This document shows, piece by piece, positions 11,163-23,100 of a DNA stretch of 64,000 nucleotides; within the stretch, counting starts at the first letter, position 1; the number at the start of each line of letters is the position of its first letter. A program made the position numbers and the translations under genes. The notes under the pieces were generated by a model. It did no database searches and had not been told where the DNA came from. It saw only the letters and a list, made by a program, of their open reading frames with translations. Source of the stretch: Puffinus mauretanicus (Eukaryota > Chordata > Aves > Procellariiformes > Procellariidae); the NCBI GenBank assembly GCA_023333565.1, contig JAJKFH010002906.1, forward strand, positions 4,127,627-4,191,626. Direction: 5' to 3'.

Positions 11163-14100
11163 GTAAGTTCAAACAATTACAAGACAATGAGAGAATCTTT
11201 TCCCTGACTTAACAGCGAACTGAGGAGAAACTTTTCAAATCTGATTGCTTGCAGTGTGTATTTTCCAGCACAACCAGTCTGTCCTAAAATCATTTGTTCA
11301 CTCAGGACTCCTTTTCTCTTCCTTTTCTATTTTTCAGGAACCAAATGGGAAATCTTTTAAAAGTTCTCACTTGCACAGAGCTTGATCAGGGGCCAAATTT
11401 TTTCCTTGACTTTGAAAGTGAGCAAAGCTTCTTGCCTGGCTTGCCTTCTTTGCTTATTAGTTCCTAATAAACTGCATGCGCTTACGCATCATAAAGCAAC
11501 TCAAAAGGGATTTGCAAACAAATCAAATTACACTTCAGTTGAATATTGCTTTTTGATATTTATAAAACCATACGAAATTACTTAAATTCATTCTGAGCAG
11601 AGAAGGGGGCAGAATGATAGGTATGCAAGTAAAACCTTACTTTGAATTAGTTTCAAAACATTTATGAGCCATTGTTAAATTTACATATGGATGAACTTGA
11701 CCTCAGCTTTCTTTAACAAATCAGGGTTAAAAAAAAATCTTTATGTTGCTTCCTTGAATGGAAATATATATTGGAAATAAAAATAAAAAGCTGAAAAAAT
11801 ATAAGCAGTGGAGGTGGCACTATTTTTGCCTGGTTCAGTGATGATTTAACTGGGATTATTATAGTTTCTAAAAAGCAGTGAAGTGGTCAAAGTGTATGTG
11901 CTTGATTGCATCTCTCTTAATTGCATGGTTATCAGTTTGCAAAACAGTGTTTCACATTCTAATTTCCTTGTCACATCTATATCTGATTCAAAGCTATTTC
12001 ACTTTTGCTGGTTACAGTTTCCCTGCATGTACTTCCAGACATTGTCTTGAGAACTGCTCATCAAATCCTTAAATACGGGTTTAATCTTACTCCACTACTT
12101 ACGTGAAATGCTTTTTATTTAAAATGCTAACAGTGTGTGGTTTTGTCTCTTAATACCTTTATTCTTAAAAAAAAAACAAAAAAAAAGTTTTGAGAAGCCA
12201 GTGTTTTTAAAATATCTTTGTTCTGAAGCATGGTTTAAGAGAGAATTTCAGGTGATTAGACACACATTTTATCACCTTGAAATAATTTTCTTGAATCATT
12301 TATTCCTGAATTATTTTTCTGAAAAAAAGTTGCTGACATGATGTGAGACTGTATGTGTGTTTGCACTCTGAAGCACTGGTTCAAAAAGTCATTTAAACAC
12401 ATACTTAAATCTCATGAAAGTGTTCAAACATGCTTTCTTGGATGAGAGCTAGAGTGTATGACTATAACTTTGCACATATCTTAATCTTCTCATCTAGATC
12501 TTATTTACCTCATTATGAAGAATCAGTTTTAAATGATGAAAAAAAGTTAATGGGTTAGTTTGGGTTTAGGAGAAGGAACTGCGAGCTGTGTATCCCTTTT
12601 TCTCTTCTGTCTATATCATTTGAGAATTTTATTGTAAACCCGGGATGTCAAACCTTTATCCAAACCACCACGTAATTTTTTTCTGTCCAACTTTTGAAGG
12701 CTTCGGTAGCGCTCTGTGGCTTTGCCAAGCTATTACGAAGGTTTTCAGCTGCTCTGAGCTTCCAGGTTTAATCAGCCCCATCATGTCCTGGATGATGAGG
12801 AAGTACTGCTGACCCAGGCTGCAGGCTTGTCAGGAGAGAGGTGGTCTGGCAGTGGGAAGCCTTGGTGGAGCGGAGGTGGTGGTGAGAGAGGAAAATACCT
12901 GTTTTAATGCCTTGGCAGCGAAGGTGGTTGTTTTTTTTTTTTCCAAAAGCACATTGCCAAGAACTGAACGGGGTGAAGCACCCTCTGCCGCGGGAGGTGA
13001 CCAGTGGTTAGTGCAAGCACATGGGCATGCTGGTCAGGCACATCTACCTAGAGAGGAACCAAACTATCATCGCCAAATTTCAGTGAGTTTGATGCTCCTG
13101 AGCAAAAGATTTTGCTTGTGAAATAAAGTCCTGGCGGTTTTTATAGCACGAAATCTGTATTGTGTCAAAGGGATGTGACTGAAGACACCTGTAGTTGCAT
13201 GCTTTGGTCTCCTTTAATGAGCCATCGTAGGCTGTAAAAGGACACTCTTAGTGGATGTAGGTAAGAGCCTGCTCACGTGCTCGCTGGACGTGTGACTTTG
13301 TGGCCTGAGTTTTCAGTTTGAGTTCGTGGATGAAAATGGTCACTACAGTTGGCCATTCAGAGGATGAGGGGTACGTTGAGTTGATATGTTTACTGTATTT
13401 CATTATTTGTATCAGCATATTGCTTTCCAGTTTTTGTGCATTTTTTCATTAGCCTTAAGGTGAAATGTCAAAGTAAATCTGTCAGCACTACTTCTGAAAT
13501 GTTTACAGAGTTTTTGGATATTCCTGCCCTGATATTTTTTTTGCTGCTTTTCATTTGGTATGTATTGTACCTGAAAGGAAGGTGTGTGACATACTTTTTC
13601 CTGCTGTACGTACAATGTGCCACACAAATACTGCTTAAAAACCCAGAAAGAGCCTTTTTCCTCGTGCGCAGGAGGAGAACAGATGTCTGTCTCCATGCCT
13701 CAAAAATCAGAGGCTTTATGGGCTGATGTTGGTCAAAAGTAATGCAAGTGTTTATATAAACAAAGTGGGAAAAGAACATTAAGGTGTTAACTTCATTTGA
13801 CAGTCAATTTAATCTGTGCTGCTGCAAAGGGGTCATTCCCCGGGTGATGCTCTGCCACAGTCTCATATCCTTATGCTAGAATTGAAGTGTACGAACACAG
13901 GATTGCACCCATTGTCACTGATAGCCATGTGGGACAATGAACTTGCTAAGAACTTCGCTGTTCAAAAAAACCCCACCAAACGACCACCTTCCCTCTCTCC
14001 CCCACCTCCTAAGTACTCTTCAGTCAGGTCAGGGAGGTGTGGGTGGTGGCATGGTTGGAAGAGCCCCAGCAGTGGCACATGAAATGCAGGAGAGGATGGC

Positions 14101-17100
14101 AAGCAGTTGTACAGATTTAGATATCTTCGGTCAGTCATGAAGCTACACAGTAAGGTCAGCGGAGTAGGTTTTTATTTTATTGTTTTCCCTTATTATCCTT
14201 AATTAATACACATTTTATCAGCAATGTGTTGTAAAGATGAGTTGTTCCGTGCAACAAAAATGAATCTATTTTCTTGTGAATTATTGTTCTCCAGGGCAGA
14301 ATTCTGTTTTGATGAAAAATTTGAGGGGGACAATCTTGTACTGCATCTTTTGAAAAACTCCATTATGGATTTTTGTTTGTTTGCTTTAAAATATACTTAA
14401 TTACAAGTTGCTTTTCATCAGTTGCATCCTCACTTTTCTCTTACATATTTTTCACCAACCTGATTTTTTCATATTTAGCCTTAGTCCCTCCAATACATCT
14501 CTTCTATGCAATTCTTGAGGTCTTGAGAAATGGGTGGGTAGAAACAGGAACACTTGGAAAAATTAAGTTTTCTTACCTAATTCAAAGTTGTGGGTTTTTT
14601 CAAATTCTGCCTTGTGCTATATTTGAAAATGGGAAAGAATCATGAAAGAAAAAGAAGTAAGTTTCAAAATTTCACCTTCCAGTTGTTTGTTTCTTTTTTA
14701 ATAGGTATTTTAATTTTTCCCTAGAGAAGCTTAGGCTACAAAAAAAATTGTTTAAAAATCATCTCTTTTTCCCCCCTTTCGTGCAGCTGTCTGTATCATC
14801 AGTTGCAATTCTTATGATACCTTTTACTGTCATTATTCTTCATTCCAAACTGGGAACCAAGTTTCGTAACTCCATGGTCATACTTGAAGAAGCTTGAATC
14901 CAGCATTAATTTCAGTTAATCTTGTTTAGCAAAAGCAGTTCTGTATGCTCTGCAGTAATCATTTTAGAGTCAGGCAGTTACTCTGGATCTGTGCAAGGAG
15001 AAGCAATTTGGAGATCCATTCAGTCCAGCCTTGAAAGCAAACAGGGGCAAATGGGAACTGTGGTAACTTCAGCGAGTGATATGGAGAGTAGTGTTCTCTT
15101 ATGCACGTGAAAAAGCCTTTTCTTTGAGGTGAAATGCAAACTATATGCATTCAGCCACATTGCTTTTTTTTAAGGTCTACTGAAAGGTTACGTAAAGAAA
15201 AAGAATCTCTTCATTCCTGGAAAGCAAACTGTATTGCTGTTTTACACTTGTATCTCAGTGTGGGTGTTCTTACTCAAACTGCTACGTATTAGATTTGATT
15301 ATATACCACTTACTTTGCCTTAATTCCTTCTTAGCTCTCAAGTCGAAAATAGTGTTAGGCAGGGTGAGTGCATGGCAAGTCTTGAGTCTGGATTTCAGGA
15401 TTTCACGAGCCCATAGGGCAAATTCTCTTGAAATGGATTTTGTCAGTTCAAGAAATGTTTTGTTCTTTAGATGTTGACCTTGTTTAAGTTACCCAGAATT
15501 CATTTACCTGTGATTATTTGAGGCTCTTTCCATAGCAGCTTACGAGCACTCTTTTTTGCAGAAAATCTATTATCAAATTATTGCTGCCCTTAGAGGGCCT
15601 TTTTCAGGCCAAGTAAGCAAATATTTCCACATGAATTCTTAGAAATAATTTGAAGGTTGAGGTAACAACAATTTGTTTTGAACCTAAAAGACTAAAGCTT
15701 GTAGATTATTGAGAGGAGATGTCCTTAAGTGACACCTTCAGTCCCATCCTCTCCTCAGATACAAAAACGTCTTATAAGACCAAACCCTCTAACCTTAACC
15801 TGAGCAGGTTCCCCATTTTCCTAAATGTTAGCTAGGTGGGCTCGTTACCTGATCCTAATTTAATCCCATCCTGCCAAGAATCAAGGACACTTGTTTTCTA
15901 GGATTCCTCCCCCAATCCCCAGAAAGATTCATGAAATTGTCAGTTATCAGTGTTCATGTATGATTAAAAGTGTCTGTTATTAGAACATATCTGGCAGAGA
16001 GCAACTGCCCACTTTTTATGTAATAGCACATTAATTAATACCCTCGCTCCACAGGCGGCAAGGCTGGAGGTGTAATCTGTATCCAGCCTCTGGGAGATGA
16101 AACTCTTGCCTCCCGTGCTGCCCAGCGTGCCCTAAGCAAGGAGCTACGGCTCCGTCGGAGAGAGGCAGTCCGCTCCGCGTCTGCCACGGCGCTGAGCCCT
16201 GGCACCCATACCCCTGGCACAGCACCGTGCCCGTAGCAAGTATTAACAGTTTAGAGAGCCTCACTTTGTTCTGGCTAGTTTAGAAAGGACAAAATTCAAA
16301 AATCCAATGTAGACTGGAATTTTGGCTTATATCATGGATAGGATACTGTTTCTACATAATACCATTCTTTTTAATGTATGGAATATAGTAGGTTCTGATA
16401 CCCCCTGAACTGCTTTATTCACTGTAATTGTAATGCCTTTTATCTTTTCCAAGGGCATAAACTAGCTTTTCGTCTAATTGTGCCCCAGATTGGAATGGGA
16501 AAAATTGTTGTCATGGTGACAAACCTGAAACAGGACTTTTGCATGGTACTGTAAAATATATATATACACACACACACTGCTCTCTAACTTGCTGTCAGTG
16601 GCTGGTGGAATTATTGGCCACGTTCAGCAGTGGGCAGGACAGGAAAAGCTGAAAGCAGAGCTTCTAAGACACCTTGTTTTACTCACTATTATTTTGCTAG
16701 GCTGTTGAGGCCAGGTGATTCTGATGTTGTTGACAAATCCGATTCCACATTCAATGAAATGCAAGCACTAACCAGCTTCAGTGGGAATCCTCTTAACTTG
16801 CCATCAGTTTCACTGGGGGTGGAATAAAATTCTGTGCTTTTGGTCTGCATTTCAGATACAGAAAGGGTTGGCAGTGCTTCTTTTAGTAGTCTTGTTATCT
16901 CTTCATTAAAATTAATTATCTAATTAACAATTAGATATTGTTATAGTTCATAAAAAATAATTACTGAGATATTTTTATACTTGATTTTGCATTGGTAAAG
17001 GCTTCATACCCATTTTTTTTTATATTTAATCTTGTGCTACAACTACTAATGTCTTACCTACATAGCAGTTTCTATGCTTTTTCTAATGCACACTTGGTGA

Positions 17101-20100
17101 AGAATAAGGTAGATACGTTGTGGTGTTAGGGTTTTTTTGAAACAAATGACAGGGATTTTTCTAAGAAAAAAAAATCATGATTTCACCCTCCCACCCCACC
17201 ATGCATCTGAAATATTTAGTGCATCCACAAATTGTAGTTGGTCCAGCTTTCCCATTTTTTTTATGAAATGTGAAGCTCTATCCAAAGCATGGAATAGACC
17301 ATGTATAAAGATGAAAGAGAGCACTTGTTCATGGAATGGATGAATTATTATATCCTGGTTATTTCTGATGGAGCCAATGGAATTGCATTTCTCTCCAGAG
17401 CTAAAGTTTTTGCTTTCTAAATTAAAATTTGTTGGTAGACTCTGTATATGGAAGAGTCAAACCTGGTCTGACTCTTCAAATAATTTGGTAGAGGATTCAT
17501 TTAGTTGGCAGGTTTAGGGTTCGCATTGGAAACACTTGGGCAAAGGGAGGTAGAAGGGTTTCCAATTTTGTCTTATTAAAGACAGAGTACTCTGAATGCT
17601 AATCATGAGTACTCTAAAAACCCAGACTTGAAATGCAGTAAGTCTGGTGATTATGGTAACTTGTTATTGAGAGGGCTCGCATTCAGTGTGGATTAGTCAG
17701 TGGTTATGATTTTATTTATAAATGGGCTCAAAGTGCTTAAGCGCGTGCTGGTTCTCTGGCGGTAGAGGGATAAGAGGCGAGCGCTGCCAAGCAGTGATTC
17801 CACACTGTGATTCAGGAATGGCTTTTTTTTTTTTTTTTACTCAGAACAGAGGGATGAGCTTTGGTATTGTTGGAATGGAAAACCAATTTAAAAAGCCAAA
17901 ATGGGTCATGAAGAAGTCTGTATTCCTTTTAGTTGTTGTTGTTGCTATTGTTGTTGTTGTTGACAGCAAGATGAAATGTTTTACGAAGTGATCGATTACA
18001 GGTATTTTAGTTGACCATTTTTGGCAAGATCCTCATGTAAAATCTCTTTTGAAACATGGCCATGGCCTTATCGGAACACGTGTTTGCATAACATATATTT
18101 CATAAGTAAGATGCATGTTTTTTTTAAAAAAGCCTGAATCATCCTCCCTACCTTTATTTTGAAGCTAAACACTTTCAGCATAAATATAAACCGCTTCTGC
18201 AAATGCAAGCTAAGCCTGTTGCTCTGTAGCCTTTGCAGCCCTCCTCTTCTCCCTTCCCTTTCTTTCCCTCTTCCACCCACCTACCTTCCTCCTACTCCTG
18301 CTTCCCCAGGTGCTGGGATACTACAGAAACCTCAGTGGGTTTCAAATATTCAACCTTCCCCCAACTTCCAGAAGATGAATTCGGAAAATTTGCAAAAGAC
18401 TAACAATAAAGGGTGTTACTAAAGGCCATTTTTAAGTCCCAAAGTGCTGAGCAGTGTATAGTGTTCACATTTCTATTAGGGGCTATTATATTTTAAAGCA
18501 AATAAATTGTAAAAAGTAACATAGAAGTACCTTGTTAACCAATCCATGCTTCAGGTGACCTGAACATGCAAATTTTACACTTGTGAATTGTACTACTAAA
18601 TTACTTATTCTCTTTTGTGTCTTAATATTTACTGAAAATGTTATTTCAATTAACTTTTATTTAACTATTAAAAGGTAGATATTGATTTATAGGTGACTCC
18701 TACCTTCCCCCTACTCTGTTGTTCTGTGGTATGTAACTGTTTAGCAAGATTACCACTTTCTTCGTTAAACTCAGAAGCGTTTACTGTTTTGTTTCTTTAT
18801 CACAAGGTGACAGACCCCTTACGGTGTATACCTGAGATTTCTTGCAGCTTGGGGAAAGAACCAGTCAGTAACACTGTAAACTTAATGTGGCTAATAGGTC
18901 GGTTCAACAGCCGCGTCCCAGCTGGGATTTTCCTGTTTGGGATAAGTTTTTCCCTTTGGTGCTACTTTCCCTTGCTTTTTGGAGGATAGTGGAATTTTTT
19001 AGTTACGTGAAGTATTTTGGATATAAAGCCCAGCTGAGTAAGCCCAGCTTATTTTTACTTCCCCTCATTCTCTCTTTTAAACAAGATTAGGGAAAGCTTC
19101 CAGAATGAAAGGAAAGTCAAATCAGTATTGTTTCATGTGCCCGGTCTCATGGGACTCATGGTGACATAGGAATATAGAAAAGATTTTAAGTATTAGTTGC
19201 TTCAGAGCTACAGACACGTAAATCTCAGCCATTCGTGTCTGGTTGGTGCAAGGTCCATGGATAACCTGACACATTTAAACAAATGATCCTAACCTGAAAC
19301 GTCATGGAGAAAGGCTTTGAGAACCCCCACTCTTCCCATACTCTCCAAGGTGAACCGCTTCATTTGTTTCTAATGGGGGGTGGGTGAATGAATCCTGTAC
19401 TGATACATGGGTGGAGAACTGCATCTCATCTCTTAAGGAGAGTGAGAAGACTAAATAGAAAAAGTATTTTTAATATTTATTGTCTGTTAATGTAGAGATC
19501 TGTACAGTAGCTCTTCCTAATCAGTGAGTTTCGAACTGAAGGTATCTCATTGCTTTTAATTCAAGCAAGTAGTCCTTAAGTCCTAAGATTGACCTTCAAA
19601 GTGTTTTCTTCTTCCATAGAAATCAAAATTTTATCTTTACAAGCTAATACAAATGTAAGGGGAAAAAAAAAGTTGTGTCTCTGTAGAAATCTGCTGGGAC
19701 AATGCGATTGTCTCTACAAATACCGACTACAGTTCTGTATATAGGTCATCCAGCCTTTAGTCAGTGCCAGTCATCTTCATGTTTTAAAGCAAAAAAAGGC
19801 AGAAGATCTCTGCCTTGTCTGACGTGTCGATATTCTAGGATAACATCATTCCCTGGTATCACACTGCTGTGAAAATCCCATTGGATGGGATTTGAATGGG
19901 AAAATTGATCTACTTCCAAATGCCATTTCTCTGAACAATAAAGGTCTACAGGTCACTCCCACCCTGAAAACAAACTGATCATTGACAGAACTGGATTTAT
20001 TTTAGTAGCAGGAATGATCTCTGACATACATAAGAAAAATGTTTATTTTTAACAGTACTGTATCTGTGTTTTACAAAAGGAGAAATGAATTACCCTGCTT

Positions 20101-23100
20101 AAGGAAGCCTGGAGGAAAGTCAAAGTGGCATAATATCCCACTGCTCCATCCACTGAAAAGCCTGATTTTATCCCCAAGCTGCAAGAAAAGTGAACAATCC
20201 TTTGTAATCGAGCTGTGGAGCTCATGAGAGAGAGAATCATTTTTACTAAAGGACTGATGCATTATCCTGTTTTCTAATAACATTGCTTTATGATACTGCT
20301 TCTCTTTAAAATGCTGCCTTTTGAGAAGAGGCATTATGAGCCAGGGCGTACAAAAGCTGTACTGTTTTTCCTTTCTTGCTATAGAAAGCAAAAACTTGGA
20401 TGTTAGCAGAATGGCAGTGCGGTATAATTGTGTATTTTAAAAAAACACATCAGAATGGAGTTACACATAGTCAAGCTGGATATAATGTTGTTAAGTAGAA
20501 CTGAGTAATCTTGCTGTTTGTCTTGCAGCTACCTTTTGACTTTGTGCATTTTGCTTTTCTGTTTCTTAGATGCACAGCCCACAGATGGAGAAAGGGAGGT
20601 ATGGAATCAGATCAGTGCAGTTTTACAGGACTCGGAAAGTATGCTTGCAGACCTTCAGGCTTACAAAGGAGCTGGTCAAGAAATTAGAGATGTATGTTTG
20701 TTAATGACAGTTCTTTGGAAGCAAAATCAAGCAAAACTCAATGTATTCCTTGCTTCTGTTCTGTATCCAAGCACATTCTATGAAACGATATGAAAATCTT
20801 CATTACAATTGTATTTAGGAAATACGTTACAGGTTAGGTGTGATGTTTGAACATAAAGCCCTAATGTTAAATCATTAAATGATGGCTGTTGGAACTTCTT
20901 TATGTTTACTATTAGTAATCAGTAATTTTCTTTCACTTTGAGAAACACCATTTCATATACCTCATTTCATATAGTCAAAGTTGAGGACATAGAAGAAATA
21001 ATACTCAGATGTCAGAAATACACTATAAAGAAAAGTTGAAGATAGTTGTTCTTCTGTTAAGTGAAATAATGAAACACAGTAAATTACAGCCTTACATCCA
21101 CTTTGCAGGCATCTTACTCTATGAAACTGGACCCAAAGTACAGTTCTAAACTGTAGCTTAGAATTTGGCTCAACTGACCAAACCTTTCCCTGCATCAGCT
21201 TTGCAGTTACGGTTAGTGTGAGCTGTTGGTTACTTAAGAACCTGAATATGTTGACGATTTCAAAAGCATCAGAATCTTAAAAAAGCTATTTTCAGTAATC
21301 ATACAAAAGGTCTTCCCTGACGTTTCTGCTATATTTTTTCCCCAAATAATGTGATAAAACATATTCCTTTACGTCAGTGGTGCATTTAAATGAATAATTT
21401 TAAATAACTATGTTACAGGGGGAGAGAGAAGATGGAAAAAATGGTATTTTTTGGACTCACTAATTTCCTATTCCTGTGCAATGTAATTTCTTGTAATTGT
21501 TTACAATATTTTCTAAAATAGTGAACTAGAAAACTTCCAAACCATCTTTTGCTAGTTATTCATGGATCACAGTTCTTTACAGTAATATTTTCATTTCAGG
21601 CAATACAAAACCCCAATGATATCCAGTTGCAAGAAAAAGCATGGAATTCAGTATGTCCTCTGGTTGTAAGGCTGAAGCGCTTCTATGAGTTTTCACTCAG
21701 ATTAGGTGAGCCCTGTTTTAGTGTGTCTGTTTATTAGGCCACTTTATATATAAAGAAATGGGAAGTTTCTTTTTCCACAAACTTTTAAAGGGTTATTTAT
21801 CTTTCTGTTTGATATCAACAGACATTTAACTGCGATTATATTTATCGAGGCGTATTTTTAATCTTCATTTAATTTCAAAATTATCATAGTTTGTTAGTTT
21901 GTCACTTACAATAAATCTGCATTATCTAAATAGAGTACAAGCAAAGAACATGATAAAACTATATAAAGTTTTTCTCTGGTTCCTGCCACTCTTCTGCACT
22001 TCACTGGTCCATATTGTACTAATGCAATTTATTTTTGTAATTTGGATTCTTCAGAGTTTTAAAAGAAATTTAAACCTAAATTATTTTGAGACTTTTTAAA
22101 AACAGGGATAATAGGGAGAGAAGGGTATCAATAAACTCTCTCACAGGGTGAAAATCCAAAGTTGGGCATGTTTTACACTGGCTTTGTCATCCCTAGAAAC
22201 CAAAAAAATTATGTGATTACTCCTTGAATTAGGACTCCGGAAGAGAACCAGTGTGCAAAAATTTATGTATAAAGTGGGAAAGCTCCCAATGCAAGGGAAT
22301 TCTTCTACACCGTCCTGCTTACTAAGTCTTTCACTTTTTGAGTTATGCTAGTAATTACAGCCGCGGGAGCTGAATTGCATTGCTATCAGTGCCTAAGAGT
22401 ACACTTTTAGTAACAGAGATGCCAGAATAATCTCTATACTGAGCTGATGGCTAATTGGGGAAGATGAAACAGTTGAATATCTGAATGCCAGAAAAGTGCT
22501 TTCTCTAGAATTTTTGATTGGGAACCCAGATAAAGAGAGAGAAAAAGGGAAAAGAGCTCAGTGATACAAGATGGAGAGATAATGGCAGAGAGCCTGCAGA
22601 GGCAGGTGTCTTTGACTGATGTTTCTCACCTTACAATAGTAAGAAAAAGCATTTCTATTAGGGCTCTGCATGTTCAGAGGGTTCCTTCCCTTCAAGCAAA
22701 GTATATTTAGATACTTGCTTAAAACTTTGTCATAATGTGGACTGAATAGAATTTGTGCTTCTGATTTTTATTCAGAGAAAGCCCTGCAGAGCTTATTGGA
22801 GTCCTTGACGTGCCCACCTTATACTCCAACTCAGCACCTGGAACGGGAACAGGCTCTAGCGAAAGAGTTTGCAGAAATCTTACATTTTACTCTTCGTTTT
22901 GATGAACTTAAGGTTAATAAAATCTTTTAATACGTGCTGATTTTTTCTGTGTATTTTGAACCGAAACTGATTATTTACTATTTGTCTTCCTCTAAGATGA
23001 GAAACCCAGCAATTCAGAATGACTTCAGTTATTATAGGCGGACAATAAGTCGCAACAGAATAAACAACATGCATGTAAGTAAATAAAATCTGATCTACTG

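Larger units (their letters stand above)
11418..20569 (+). other. CYRIA intron 1
   Basis: About 9.15 kb from exon 1b (9.4 kb from exon 1a). AT-rich, with a (TA)n(CA)n tract at 16556-16577, a (GTT)n tract at 17932-17963, T-runs (17822-17838) and a GC-rich patch at 16035-16245. ORFs up to about 103 codons occur on both strands with no family resemblance. No other gene is seen inside. Confidence 0.85.

Noticed and set aside
16031..16264. 77-codon minus-strand ORF with a signal-peptide-like start
   Set aside because: The hydrophobic start is short, the rest has no pattern, and the frame is explained by the local GC-rich patch.
20060..20130. Possible second MIR-like fragment (TTTTACAAAAGGAGAAATGA and following)
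   Set aside because: Only one short block resembles MIR; the AAGGTCA and tail blocks are missing or too diverged.
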